Origin: Turnera subulata
Taxonomy: Eukaryota; Streptophyta; Magnoliopsida; Malpighiales; Passifloraceae
Length of the DNA stretch: 64,000 bases
Assembly: GCA_028386065.3 (NCBI GenBank)
Contig: JAKUCV010001642.1
Location: 42,312-106,311 of the forward strand
Direction of reading: 5' to 3'
The notes beneath the pieces were generated by a model. That model saw only the letters and a program-made list of their open reading frames with translations. It had not been told where the DNA came from and did no database searches. Position 1 is the first letter of the stretch. Every line of letters begins with the position of its first letter. Positions 1-13,223 of this stretch are shown here, piece by piece. A program made the position numbers and the translations under genes.

Positions 1-54
1 TCGATTCACAATTCAAGAGCTAATGATTCACCTTGATTTTGTTATCTTCTGTAG

Positions 55-2076
55 GAAGAAGCTAGGCAAAAGTTGGTAATCTCTGACAACAAAGTTCGCC
101 AGCTAGAAGCTCAAGTTTGTGACGAGCAACTTACCTCTGCAAATAGGAAAAAGGTAATGCTACCTTTAATGTCTGCTTCAAAATTATAGCCTAAGATGCG
201 TTTAACTCTTTCATTTTGCCTTCTGAAAGAGAATGCTCTTTCTGATTTTTGTTTTGTGGTTATTGTTATTGAACAGAGAATTGAAGAACTTGAGCAAGAA
301 ACAAAAAGATTGAGACAGGAGCTTGATAATGAAAAGGTATAGACATATTATCTTTTCAGTTCCCGTGCAGGCATGGGAATTGACATTATATGCACTGCCT
401 TTGACGGCGTAGTTATATTCTGAGAACATGGAATGTTGTTTTATTAGTTCCAGAAATGTGCTTGGGAGACGTTGATACTTGTGCATGGTTTTTCTACTAC
501 TAGTGTATCATAATGGCCGGTTAAGAAATTGATATTTTTAAGGGGCTTGCTGATCCATTGTATCAATTTATACAAGATTAAGTTAGTTACAAGCTGAGAT
601 TTTTCTTGCTGTTGGTAGCAGGCAGCTCGAGAGGAAGCTTGGGCTAAAGTTTCTGCTCTTGAACTGGAGGTAAATGCTGCCATGAGGGATCTTGAATTTG
701 AGAGACGCAGGTTAAAAGCTGCCAGGGAAAGGATAATGCTGCGGTAATGATTCTGAGTTCATGTGCATGCACTTTTCTCTTTTTCTTTTGTTTTTTTTTT
801 TTTTCCTTTCAAGAGGAAATAGCATCTTCTCGTAATAATTTCAGAAATGTAAATTCAAACATTCCGTGATATGGGAAATTTGTGTATTTGATTATGACAT
901 ATCCCTGTTTGATGCAGAGAGACACAGCTACGGGCATTTTATTCCACCACCGAGGAGATATCAGTCCTCTTTGCCAAGCAGCAGGAACAACTCAAGGCAA
1001 TGCAAAGGACTTTGGAAGATGAGGAAAATTATGAAAACACCTCAGCCGATTTTGACCTGAATGAACCTTATAGGAACACAAACGATAACCAGGTCAGGGA
1101 GAAGGAATTGGCTGTGTATCGTAGCAACAGTGCTGCAAAAGCTGGCTCTGCTACTTCAGCTCAGAATCAAGCCATTACTTCTAGTGATGGAGTAAGTGCC
1201 ACGGAGAAGCACGACTGTGATGTCAGAAGTCAAGAAGGTGAATATACCCAGGGTGAAGAGTTTACTAGCTCTAACCATCAGGTTAAGGGTGGTGCATTTG
1301 GTTCTGACATTGATGGCATGGAAACAGCACCAATTCTGGAAGGAGATGCTGTTGGAACTGAGCAAGTTCTTGAAACAGAAAGTCCCGGAATTGATGGGAT
1401 GCGGGATATTGATCTCAGAAAATGTGGTTCCTTAGCTGGAGAAACAATGCAGATTGATGATGAAGCCCACGTACATGAATGTGAGGGTCACAACGAGACA
1501 AATTGTGAGGATGCTGCGTGCCACTCCCAATCCAGTAATCCCCTTGGAAATCACAGAGGCGTGGAAGATACAGAACCAGGGGGCAGCATCAGAACAGCAG
1601 ACCTTTTAGCTTCAGAAGTTGTTGGGAGCTGGGCCTACAGCACAGCTCCTTCTGTGCATGGTGAAAATGGATCTCCTCGAAGTGGAGATAATAACGAGAA
1701 AGGTGGTACGGCTCCTCATGATTCCAACGGTATGGTCGGCGAGAGTCAGAGCTCACCTTCAAATGCAGTTACTAGACATGAACATGAATGTCGAGCATTG
1801 AGTGAGATGATTGGGATTGTTGCACCTGATTTGAAGGAGCAGTTCAGTGTTGCCATTGATGGTCATGCTGATGGAGTGAAGGAACAGAAGAGTTGTTCGA
1901 GTTCAGATACTGAGGGTTGTTCCGACACTGATGATGACAATGGAGAATATGCCAAATTTCGGACTATTTCCGATGTAGAGACGGAAGGTAGTGATCAAGG
2001 TGATAAGGAACAAAAGCATGATGCAATGGATGATGATGACGATGATGAAGCTACTCAAGAGGATTCTCTGGGATAG
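55..2076 (+). CDS. 3' part of FHA-type coiled-coil protein gene (5' end outside window)
   Basis: Four exons can be joined in one frame: 55-153, 277-336, 622-743 and 918-2076, each bounded by AG/GT; the gene starts before the window. The first three exons encode a highly charged coiled coil (EEARQKLVISDNKVRQLEAQ, then RIEELEQETKRLRQELDNEK). The last exon begins with a segment recalling the plant SMAD/FHA-domain protein family (ETQLRAFYSTTEEISVLFAK, LEDEENYENTSADFDLNEP). It then runs into a long acidic, Ser/Asp/Glu-rich, probably disordered tail ending DDDDDDEATQEDSLG and TAG. The FHA domain itself would be upstream and is not visible, so the family call rests on the coiled coil and conserved junction only. 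Alternatives are other nuclear coiled-coil proteins. The exon structure is well supported; the exact function is not. Confidence 0.6.
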
Positions 2077-5000
2077 CCTGTCCAGGTAAACGAAGTCTGG
2101 AAACCAATACTTTTGTTAGGTCTCGTGAAGAGGGATAACTGTAAATGCTGCATGACAAAAAAAGAATCCTGTAAATGCTGGAGAGTTAACGATCTACTGA
2201 TCCCAAATCCTTTTGCACCCCCTTCATCTTCAGTAAATATGACTAGGCTTCCTGTGCATAATTATCTGTTCAGTTCCAAAAGAGAGGAAATATGATACCT
2301 TATATCTTGTCAAGTTTAATCCCCCATTGCGCTAGATTACTGAAAAAGAATCTTTACACCTACAAATAATTTCTTTTGTTCCAAGCTGAATGTAAGGGAT
2401 ATAGTAAAACGCCAACAATCGTATAATCACCTTCTCAGAAATGAATAGCAATGGAATACAGCGACCATAGTGAAGCACGCGAATTGGGCATATCGATGCA
2501 TTTTACCGAGCTTTTGTTTATATGAAAGATATATTACCCAGTTAAAAGTATCTTCCGATTCCTCTTTTATCTTGCTATCTTCTCGAAAATAAAAGCATGA
2601 CAATACATGGAATAAGACGCAAGATGTATATGGATTATTCCCTGACAATATTATAGGGATCGAGAGGATAGTGATTCAGGCAGGTTTATTTGGAAGCACC
2701 ATTCGATGTACGTGCAGATATGACTGCTTTGTAGATTACTTGTTTTTTTTTGTTTTTCAATTTGTAGATTAGTTGTTGGCCAGACTCTAGTCATTACTTC
2801 ACATTATTGGTTTGAAGAAAATGGAATAAGAAAAAAATGATCAGGAGTTGAATTTTAGTACGAGTTTATGTATATACTCGAGTACACTACCTAGCATAGA
2901 GGTTCACTTCACTGCGTGCTCCACTTGCTTCCCAAAATGCACAGCCACAATTAGGTGGAGCCTCATCCTTGCAATTAGAATTGGATGGTATACTAGTGTC
3001 TTTTGTTTTCATTTTCTTTTATACCTCTCTATATATCAATGGAGTATATATGTAACTTCCATAGCGACGATTGCGACTTTGCGCCCAATCCTGTCAAGAT
3101 AGACCCACGACACGAGCCCAAAATTTTATGCGAGCGAGGGGGTGGGTATCTCTTGCAAGTACAATTTTTCTCATGGATACTCAAAGGCCATCCAAGTTTT
3201 TTTCATACCAGTCATTATTATGAAGTAGTAGGAAGCAGTCATGATTGCAGAGCAAGTGTGATAATTTGAGTAGCAACTCAGAGAGATAATACACAATTGG
3301 AATTATTGTGCATCTTCATGGATTAATGCTTTGAAATTTTGGGGAAGAGGAAGTATAGTTTGGACCACATGGTGGTGTATAGACACTTGAGAGGTGCTTC
3401 AACAGTCAGCCTCATTATCAACTGTGGTGCATGTGAAACTAACATCCAGCAATCCACTTCGGCGCTTCTCATCAAACACCTAGCTAACTCATATTCTTTA
3501 CGCTATTATCATCCATTGGCCTTTTATTGTTGCTAGCCACCGTATATGTGTTGTTTTTGAGTTTATGTTTAAGCACACAAGAAGCTCCTAAACCAATATT
3601 TGCTTGGTTCAAGTGATGATCAATAATCCTGCAATTAAGTACTTAAGATTATGATGAGTTGTGAAGGGAGAAAATCGGTATTGAGAGAGTTATTTTTTCT
3701 TAATGGCCCAACTTGATCTAGACTAAGCTAGTGGATATAGAGAAAAAACAGAAAAACGAGAAGCTTCTATGAATTGTGAATTTGTGAGTGATATCTCTCG
3801 TTTTTAATCAACCGGCCTACTTCACACATAGCCATAGGTGTGTGGATGCTTTTCGGCTATCATATAGAAGTGAAAATTGTCAACCATTACTATCGTTCAA
3901 ATGTTATTTGTTGCTTCAGATGTCAATTTGGCATAATGCCAATCTTCTCGATCTTTACTTGATAATTTAAAATTTTTTCTTTTATGCATCGGCAACTGTT
4001 GAGAGCTAAGAAGATGTAGTAAGATTTTCCTTCACCTAAATACAGAGACAAAAAAATTAGGGTAGTCATACTTCTCAAACAAAATTCAGTGACTAAACCT
4101 CACCAAGGAGGAAAAGAAGAAAAAAAAAAAAGGATAAGAAAAAGTGAGAGAGAAGGAAGACATGTATAATTTTTTAGATGCTAAGGAAAAGATATGTTGA
4201 CATGTATATAACAATTGGAATTTGTACATATCCAATTATAAATTGTTTCATCAAATAAAGGAAAAAATCAAAGTATAATTATTAGATCGATTCGAAAATA
4301 AAAGGAGTTTCATTTCAGCATTGACTACCATCATAAACCTACAAGAGAAGGAATGAAGATGCTTATAGTGTGGTCCAAGTCCTCATCAAATAGCTCAACG
4401 TTTTTGGTTCAAAGAGGAAATCATGAAATACACTCCTCAACATTCCTACAAAGATTCAGTAACCTGTGGCATCATGCAAGAAAATAAAATCACTTAGCTT
4501 GTACTTGGTAAAAGCGTTTCAAAAGGAGCTAGCTTAATAAATTAATGAAGCATACACTATTATGCCTACGTTATTTACACTAGAAATTAAGAGTCCTAGT
4601 TTATTATTATGGAGTACACTATACTTGGCAGGCTAGCAAGGGAAGCATCTAACTGGAAACCAGGGGGACCATGTGAAGTGGCTCAGATGATGTCGAAGTT
4701 GGACAAAAAACCACCACCACCACCATCATGATATATATGCTAGTTATGTGAATGAGAGAGAGAGAGGGGGAGGAGGAGGTGATGATGATGATGATGATAC
4801 TGAAGAAGAAGGGATGAGGCCAAAAATGGGGTTTCACTTTCCAAATAAATGAGCATGGCATTGTACTCAATTGCATGAAAGAAAATGGACAAAAGAAGAA
4901 CCTAACCACATTGACTAATCCCTCAAATTCATCGGCATTCACTCCATCCCCTCACAAAAAATGGAAAAAAAAAACCTCCCCTTCCTCATCCCCATCGCCC

Positions 5001-6859
5001 TTTTCTAATATCTTCTATTCATTTTCCTTGTCCTTTTTCTCTGCAAATGGCCCACTTCACGTACCCATATGTGATTTTCCACGAAAATTCCTTCAAAACT
5101 TAGACTAATAGGATGGTTTTCCAATGGTTTTATTTTTATTGTATGGCAATTGCTTAGCATATATGTTGTCCGGTCCAAGAATCATCCGGAATGGTAGGTA
5201 ATGTACTAATGTTGTTTAGATATGAAATAATCCGTACCAAGTCATGTGTGTCAAACTTAAACAAGTGACTAAACCTAATTGGTTGATAAGATCTGGTTCC
5301 CAAGTTTAAAAGACAGACGGGGATTAGTCCTAATCCTGGCACCTGCTAATCTAGTCAGCGCACAACTCATAGTATTGCGGGGGGTTTATGCGTGTTTTCA
5401 CGTCAATGCAAATGATTAAGCATAATGACAAGAAGAATCTCAGATTTGGAATTGTTGAACTTGGAAGGATTATAATAACAAAATTGGTGAATTAATGATT
5501 AAAGAACAATTTGGAGAGTTTAAGACGAAACGCCTTTCTCGTGAGAAATGCTTTTCATTGCCAACTTTTTTGTTTGATGAGGAATATTGCCAACTTCCTT
5601 TTGCACAATTTTAATTTACTGTAAACTATCAAGTATATATCAACCATAACCATCACCTTCATTAATGCCCTTTTTTCTTTACCAAGCTTCCTTCCTGTGC
5701 CTAAACAGTAGATTCTCGAGGGAACTTATATAATATGCTGTTATATGCCCAAAAACATTAATTATTTGGTGTAGATAAGTAATTAAGAACATTTTGGCAC
5801 CATATGTAGGATTAAAACATCAAACCGGTGACGAATTGGAATTGGATTATGCCTATTAGCATGTCTTAAAGGCAGCAAATATTATAATCTTTCCAAGAAA
5901 AGGAGAAAGATAACGGTTTTGACTATAATCTTTGTCCATTAAAGCGGATGAACTTAGACCAACTATACTGTCTTTTTCGGTGTTGTTTCTTGTCAAACAT
6001 TGTGAGCTGCTAACCGTATTGCATCACACGTACACTCAATAAAAAATGGTTGTTCTAGCTGTGCTCCTATTTTATTACTCTTGTTCTTCTTCTTCTTTTT
6101 GGCAATCACCAGGTTGCCTAGCGATCTGTGCCCCTCTTTTGAAAATACACATCGAAAATAATCACATCTATAAAGTGAAACCAAACAAACCCCTTAGCCA
6201 TATCTGCTACTAACATTATTTGTTTTTCAAACATATATACAATTGGTCTAATACACTTTAATGGGGGATTCCCTACCCCAACAGGTACTTAATTACAAAC
6301 ATGAAAATAGTTTTTTTTTTAACATTATAGGGTTCATTTATGAATATGACTGAATCGAGGCTATAAAATGACACCTAGGAGAGAATCGAAGCATCAAAAT
6401 TTTTTAACTCCCCACCTTGTGTGAACACTAGAGTTAATTTTCCTGTCCTATGGTTTGAAATGTACCAAAGTTAAAATCATGCAACATGATTACCACACAT
6501 GAGAACTGAGGAATTAATGTACATAACTATTTTGCTAAGTTATGGGATTACAAAAAGGTCTTGATGAAACTGAAAGGGAAACTTCTAAAATTTCAAAAAG
6601 GTGACTTTCAAGTTGTAGGGCTGTGTAGTCCTATTCCGTGTGCCCACCTCCAACCCAGCTTAGTATTTAGACTTTGTGAAACAGTAATCAAAAAGGCCAA
6701 AGAAAAAGAAGGAGATATCAGTCCTCTTTTCTTCATCTTCCCTGCATTTCCCTATCTATATTGCTGCCCCTTTGTAATCATGAGTCTTCATGCCATCATT
6801 ACCATGAAAAACCTCTCTCTCTCCTTCTTTCATATGCAGATACAACCCCAACACCGCTT
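2077..6859. other. Intergenic, no gene recognised
   Basis: AT-rich spacer between the FHA-type gene and the little-zipper gene. Open frames here are short, have no recognisable motifs and no consistent splice partners. It contains a GA-rich run at about 4750-4775 followed by a (GAT)n microsatellite at about 4780-4798, and scattered homopolymers. I see no transposon termini or RNA genes. Confidence 0.6.
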
Positions 6860-6867
6860 CTATATAA
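6860..6867 (+). promoter_or_regulatory. TATA box of the LITTLE ZIPPER gene
   Basis: TATATAAC lies about 145 bases upstream of the ATG at 7012, in a CT-rich setting typical of plant core promoters. A start site about 30 bases downstream would give a ~120-base leader. Assignment is by position and consensus only. Confidence 0.5.
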
Positions 6868-7011
6868 CACCACATTTTTTCCCCTTACTTCCTTCACACA
6901 CAAATCTCAAATTTCGCATACTCATAGCTTCCTTTTTGCCCAACAAAAAGAACCATCACCCCAGGCTTTTCCCGGACAACGTAGGTATAAATTTTCAGGA
7001 AGCAGAAAAAA

Positions 7012-7467
7012 ATGTGCATAAATTCAACAAAATCTAGTCCATGCAGTCCCTTATACATTGCTGTTCACCCATCAAAGAGATGCAACCTTCGACGTTGCAA
7101 GCTAAACAGGTTAGCTGCTTCTTGGTTCTTTACTTCGTTTCCCATCTATCCATCTTATCTTTTTCTAGTTTTTTTTTGTCTCCTCCCTTGTTAAGTTGTT
7201 TAATGATGATGTAACAGAAGAAGGAGAAGGTCGTCAAACCAAGCAAAGGAGAAGAAGACTGAGTTCGTTAAAGCAGTCATGGAGATCAAGAACATGAAAC
7301 TGTACATGCAGAACAAAACCATCATAGAAGAGAATGAGAAGCTGAGGAAAAAAGCCCTTCTTCTCCACCAAGAGAACCAAGCCTTGTTGTCTCAGCTCCA
7401 GATGAAGTTCTCCAATCCTAATAATGACTGCTCTTTGGCTCATAATACCAAAGATAGCCACTACTAA
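7012..7467 (+). CDS. ZPR: LITTLE ZIPPER (ZPR1/2-like) protein
   Basis: Two exons, 7012-7109 and 7218-7467, join in frame (AG|A across a gttagc...acag intron) to give 115 residues. The C-terminal half holds the family hallmark, a short leucine zipper: KLYMQNKTIIEENEKLRKKA followed by LLLHQENQALLSQL, here about residues 58-93. LITTLE ZIPPER proteins have a zipper but no DNA-binding domain. They form inactive heterodimers with class III HD-ZIP transcription factors and so limit their action in meristem and leaf-polarity programmes. The N-terminal exon adds ~32 residues rich in Cys, Ser and Arg (MCINSTKSS...), followed by a basic RRRRRSSNQAKEKK stretch. This N-terminal extension resembles the longer ZPR1/ZPR2 type rather than the short ZPR3/ZPR4 type. 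An internal ATG at 7279 would give a 62-residue short form. The family call is confident; the subtype is inferred. Confidence 0.85.
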
Positions 7468-7717
7468 ATATGGCTGTTTCTCTCTAGAAGTAAACCACTA
7501 CACATATATTCAGCAACAGGAATTTATAGGTGGAAGATATGGACTACTTTAATCTTCTTGATATGGGAGAACATACCCTTGCAATTAGCTTGTCTTTTAT
7601 TATTATTATTCTTTTGGTTCTCTGTTCTTTTTTTTTTTTTCCTTTTTGGGTTAATTAATAAGGTAGTTTCATAAATTTAGGGTGGGAAAAAGTTTAGTTT
7701 TTAGGCCTTATCTCTGC

Positions 7718-8892
7718 ATCTCATAAAGATTTATTGGGGGAGTAGTGTGTAACATGCCTATATGTGGATATTACATGCATGGTATCCTTATTTGTAACTG
7801 TAGTATCCTCTAGGGAAATGGATAAGAAGAACAATCTTAAGACTTGTAGGATGGAGTGGATAAGGATCAAGATGCAGCTTCTCCAATCTCCATAGCTTAT
7901 ACTAAAAACGGAGAAATATGCACCTTTTCTACTGACATATTGTCAAGATACCGACATAAGGTGAAGTATTATTTCTGTTTTTTCCTCTTTTCTACCTCCA
8001 TTCTCTAGTATAGTACCGACCACCGACGACAATCGACGATCAATTTATCCAAAAATATTTGTATTGCTTGTTTATGGGTCCTGAAACTAACAATTAATCA
8101 CATCACAGAGAAGAACTCGGCCCAAAAAGATTGATGCCCAAAATTTGTGTCCATTTGTTTTCTCTTGGGCCGAAAAGCCACTCATAAACACTTATGGTTC
8201 CAATTGGGCATATATCATATAGCAGAAGCACATCAATGGCCCAATAGCGAAATGGTTAAACTAAAAATAATTGGCAAAACGGTTTGGGCTGCGGGCTTAA
8301 TTATAACTGTATCTCATGAAAATTTATTGGGGGAGTAGTGTGTGACATGTCTATATGTGGATATTACATGCACGGTATCCTTAATTATAACTGTGTCCTG
8401 TAGGGAAATGGGTAAGAACAATCTTAAAACTTGGAGGATGGAGTGGATAAGAATCAACATATAGCTTCTCCAATCTCCATAGCCTATAATACCATTTAAC
8501 GATTTGAGTAATTGTTTGACTAAAAAAGGAGAAATATGCACCTCTTCTACTGACATATTGTCAAGATACTAATATAAGGTGAAGCATTATTCCTGTTTTT
8601 TTCCTCTTCTCTATTTCCATTTCTAGCATACTACCGACCACAGACGACAATCATCAAAATCAATTTATCCAAAAATATTTACATTGCTTGTTTATGGGTC
8701 CTAAATCCAACAGAACTCGGCCCGAAAAGATTGAAGCCCAAAATTATAGACGATGTGTCCATTTGTTTTCCCTTTGGCGAAAAACCATTATGGGCTAACG
8801 TGGTCCATGTTCACATCCAGCACATCAATGACCCAATAGCGAAATGCGATTAAACTAAAAATGATTGGCGAAACTGTTTGGGCTGCGGGCTT
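7718..8892. repeat. Diverged ~593-bp direct tandem duplication
   Basis: Unit 1 (7718-8310) and unit 2 (8311-8892) share successive blocks in the same order. These are ATTTATTGGGGGAGTAGTGT, CTATATGTGGATATTACATG, CTTCTCCAATCTCCATAGC, CTGACATATTGTCAAGATAC, ACTCGGCCC-AAAAGATTGA and TTTGGGCTGCGGGCTT. Differences are scattered substitutions and small indels, so the duplication is not recent. It lies between the ZPR 3' end and the 3' end of the dihydrodipicolinate synthase gene. No open frame spans it and I recognise no transposon termini. Confidence 0.85.
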
Positions 8893-9168
8893 TTTGAGTC
8901 TGGGCCACAATACGTGTTAAATTAGCGACACAGCCACAAACAGGCCAGGCCTACATCCCCACAGAGTTGATTTATCATGGCGTCGACGGTGTAGCAAAGG
9001 GAAGAAGCATTTTAACAGTAGACCACACTAGAAATAAGAACATTTTAACATCCATCTCCATATCTGATATTTCACAACACATCAAGAAACCATAGTCCTT
9101 ATTCAAGATTTGATAAAAGCAATACAAGCCGAACTACTTATTAGAACAAAACTACCTGAACCATAGAA

Positions 9169-10830
9169 CTAATATCGACCAACCAAGATGAAGTCGTCAT
9201 CATCAAGAACCTGAACATCTTTATCCCCTACAAAGTGTTCACGGCCAATTTTGTTTACCAAGTTCACGAACTCTACTCTCTCAGCCAAGGGGAGAGGCAC
9301 ATACGGCAGCCTGAAAACTGGTCTCACAACCCCAAGTTGTGCAAGAGCTGTATTTAATCCAATGGGGTTAGGCTCCTTAAAAAGCCAATCCATAAGAGGC
9401 AAGACTTTGGCATTCAACTCAGGGTTCTTCCCACCAAACATAAGTTCTTGCATTAAACCTGGAACTAAGTTGCTAGTAACAGAAATCACTCCAGTTGCTC
9501 CATGGTTCCACCGAGCATCATGGCATTGATCATCATTTCCGCTCCACACAACGATTCCATTACCGGTGTATTGTTCAACCCGATCATTACCAACACATTC
9601 CTTAACACCAGCAAGGTTAGAGCTCTGCGCAATAGTATGAATCACACCTGGTGGGATATCTTGGCCAGTGCGGGATGGCACGTTATAAATAATAGTCGGA
9701 CCCATGGGTAGCACACTGTCAAAGTGGGAAACCAAACCCTCCACGGAGGTTTTGCCATAGTAAGGATTGATGTGAAGGGCAGCATGCATACCAACTGCAA
9801 AACCTTGTTCCGTGGCATGTATGGCTTCCCTCGTGGAGTTGCTTCCAGTGTTTCCAATGACCTTGATCGAACCGCCGAAGCAGTTAACTGTGTGGCCAAT
9901 AAGCATTATGTGCTCATCCCAACTCATCAATTGGCCTTCACCGGTGGTTCCACCAACTATTACACCCTCAACACCACCCTCAATCTGCAGATTGACCAAG
10001 TCATCATATGCTTCAAGGTCAAATCTACCATCAGGCAGATAAGGGGTTTTAATGGCTGTAATCAACCTAAGAGCCTTTATGTCCCCAGTTGATGTCCTGC
10101 AAACATAGAAATTGTATCTCATCCGCCATGCCAATTGTTAAAAGCAATACACACAATTTCTCTCCACCCCTTAGTTCCAACACACACCAGCAATACCACA
10201 CCAATGCAACATACCGAAAAACGAAGGAGCAAAATTATTCACAGAAATCATAGTCAAGCATACAGTAAATGCAAGAACAATTATTGATACTGGCTTCCGC
10301 CACAGAAAAGCAAGCACAGGCAAATATAATGCAGGCATGCTCATCATCAAAACCAACAAGTTCGATTAACCACAGAACAGAGGATATAAGCAAGAGAGAA
10401 TAAGAGTTCACTGCATCAATACAATAAAAATTGCGTCCGTTCAATAAGATGCATCATCCACAAAAAAAAACATAGCACTAAGGAAATGGCAGCTTTTTTA
10501 CCTATTTTTAACTTCAAAACTACGCATTGGAAGGTGGAAATTGGGAATTATGGCAGCCTGTGGAGGCCTCCACTCATTATTCCTCCTGCACCCAAAAAAA
10601 ACAATGGATAAAGACAACGTTAACAAACTATACAAATAGAACAAGAAAAAGACAAAACAGGAGAACGAACCGAATCTAACTAGTGAAGAGACAATATATA
10701 CATAAAAAAAACACTAAATAAAACATGGGTGAACTAAAAAGAACCTCTTGTTACTGCCTAGCTGATTGGGACGAGGAATCAAGAGAGCAGAATCTCTCAA
10801 GCAGATGCTGGAGCTCTTCAAAGCCGCCAT
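9169..10830 (-). CDS. DHDPS: 4-hydroxy-tetrahydrodipicolinate synthase, chloroplastic
   Basis: Three exons on the minus strand, 10745-10830, 10502-10585 and 9169-10096, join in frame to 365 residues, the usual length of plant DHDPS. The enzyme condenses pyruvate with aspartate semialdehyde, the first committed step of lysine synthesis in plastids. The N-terminus ([19 protein letters not shown]...) is Ser/Leu-rich and low in acid residues, as expected of a transit peptide. The mature part opens near [20 protein letters not shown]. Visible landmarks are GGTTGEG (about 105-111, pyruvate-binding Thr-Thr), the Tyr of [10 protein letters not shown] (about 194) and the Schiff-base Lys of LAGVKECVG (about 222). 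The C-terminus is [11 protein letters not shown]. Residues in the WDEH and NSTREAIH segments around the lysine feedback site match the ordinary plant sequence. Exon 1 starts at the only in-frame Met. Very confident. Confidence 0.95.
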
Positions 10831-10949
10831 CTTTCAACGCTAGCTAAACCAAGTTTGTGTCTTTCACTCTAAATCTGCAACAATTTGGGATGCTATATAT
10901 AAGGATGATTTGGAGAAGGGATAAGATTTTTTTTAGTGGGATTCGGATT

Positions 10950-11060
10950 TCAGTGAATGGTAATGATGGGGGCAATGATGGAAATTGGGGTAATAGTACC
11001 GGCGGCGGTAGTGTGGCGGAGGGGAGCGGAGCTGCGGCTGCGGTAGGAGGAGGCGGCCAT
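10950..11060 (-). other. Possible upstream ORF in the DHDPS leader/promoter
   Basis: A minus-strand ATG at 11060 opens a 36-codon frame (MAASSYRSRSSAPL...) that ends at TGA 10950, 120 bases before the DHDPS ATG. If transcription starts upstream of 11060, this would be an uORF. The sequence is GGC/GCC-rich and could equally be untranscribed promoter. No conservation data are available. Confidence 0.25.
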
Positions 11061-13223
11061 GACGTCAGTTTCCTATATTAGAGAAGGGATGGTTTTTTGG
11101 AGGGGGAGGAGAAAGGCAACGGAAGGAGGCTACGGCTACACTGTGTGAGTTGGGGATGGTTTAGGGGGGCTAGGGTTTTCTATTATTCATTTATGGAGTG
11201 ACAGGTGGCCTTCCTTGGTTCGAGGTCTTTAACATAAATCCATCTCCATCTCTATTTTCCAACTCATTTACCGTGGGTTAAAAAAATAAAATGTAATAAC
11301 GTGTATTTGTTGGACGACCTGTAATTTTCAATTAGGTTCCTTTTCTGTTTTATGATACGAGGAAATATAAAGCTATTTTTAAAAAAAATACATAAATATA
11401 AAGCAATTGGAACTATAGGTGTCGACTTGCGGAAAAAAAAAAATAAATTCGTCAACAAGATTTTTAAGGAAAGCTACTCTTTCGTCGTGATTAACTGCTG
11501 TCCTAGAACGATAACAAAATTTTTATATATAAATGGAACAAACAATGTTTTTATTCGTGTAAAGTATATATATAATCTTTTTATTACAGAAGTTTCCGGT
11601 TGAGGTATAGGTACACTCTAAATTCCACGCGTTAATTTCTATGAATTTCCGAGAGGACTTGTAGTTTGAAGAGTCAACGGAAAAAAAATATAGTCAAGCC
11701 TTCTTCCTGTCAGCTAATTCCTGGAAAATATATATCGTCCGATTATTCCATGCAGCAGTTTTCGGATCCGACCCGTCCAAATCCATGTAAATTGTCATGT
11801 ACCTATCACTTAATACTTACAATTCAAAATGTTCCCCTGTCTACTTAGATCAAAATAAAGAGATTAATAGAATTATGCAACCTTAATTGTTTTGCCCTTT
11901 TTTTTTTGACAGTCGTTTTGCTGTTTGCTAATATTGTTGTCTTGCTATGTAACCAAAAAAAAAAAAAGTGGTCTTGCTAGTTTGATCAAAACTTGGACGA
12001 CCCCATGAGGGGGGAATGTTAAGCATCCATAAAAATTTTCATATTCTCCCCAAACCTAAAAAAAAAAAAAAGAAATAATGCATGGGCTGTTGTATCAAAT
12101 CAAAATCAATCGGCATCTTAGCTTTCAATGACAAAGCCCACCGACAGATGGGCCTACGGACAAAATCCAAAGGGCTAATTTCAATCACAAGTTCTATGCA
12201 GCCCTGGCCCAAAACATAGGAGCCACGGACATAAAGTCTCTATTTGCAATCTTTGTGTCTCTATCGGAGTCAAAATTGTTGGGAACATGTGGGCCAACTT
12301 GAGGCGTGAAGCCCTTAATTCTTACAAAAATATGTGTTCCCCCTTTTGCCCACTTTTCTTTCCAATCTCCAAAATTATGCAAATAGGAAGAAATTTGTTT
12401 TCCAAACCGAAAACCACACGTCAACTAAAGCCTCTCCCCCATTTATCACTCACCCACGACGTGAAGCACCACCCACTATTCACGTAATGGGCTCTTCTTC
12501 CCTGTTTCCATAACTACTGCCCCGGAGACTCACTACATTGATCGACCGCCGCATTAAAACCACCTTTCCCCGGGTCGGAATCTTTAAAAAAAGCGACTAG
12601 TATAGGCAATTTAAAATCAGGTCTAATCTAACACATTAAAATTTTCTCCGTTTCAAATCATGGAGGCATAAAAGAGATTCAATTGAGGTCTCGAGTTTGA
12701 GCTTTTGTATATGCTGAAAATTATCAGACTCACCTACCATTATGAAGTGAGCGATTTGAGTCGAATTTGTTAGGACAAAGGCTCTAATACTAGATGAAAA
12801 AAAAAAAAAAGAATGTGGATGATAAGTTAAGCGAAAAATGAAAGACGCTACTATTACATGGTAAAAAAAAAAGTTTCTGAAATAACAAGAAAGGAAAAAA
12901 GATAAAAACACAGAATAGGTAAGTATTTTTTGGGTAGGCCACAGCAACCTGCGACCATATCTGTCTCATTGCAAGTACTTTGAATGCAAAGTGGGGCCCG
13001 TGTCTCCCATGATTTATTTTGTTTGAGCTTCGAATCCACCGAAGCCCAAACACGGCACAAACAAACAGTAAAACCACCACACAATCTAGCGGATACATCT
13101 CCCCTCCTCCCATCCCCCGCGCGTGCCTTAGCCTAACCATTTTTTGAAACTGGAGAAACCCAAAAACCACACAACAATAACACAAACGGTAAACGGATTC
13201 TTAACCGGAAAAAAAACAAAGCA
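11061..13223. other. Intergenic, presumed divergent promoters of DHDPS and the kinesin
   Basis: The two flanking genes diverge, so both promoters should lie here. The interval is AT-rich with many A- and T-runs and no open frame that looks coding. I saw no convincing transposon ends. Confidence 0.5.

Noticed and set aside
4649..5108. Opposed frames around the (GAT)n tract
   Set aside because: Low-complexity peptides from microsatellite and homopolymer sequence; no motif or splice partner.
9251..10092. Plus-strand frames over the DHDPS exon
   Set aside because: Antisense shadows of a strongly conserved minus-strand exon.
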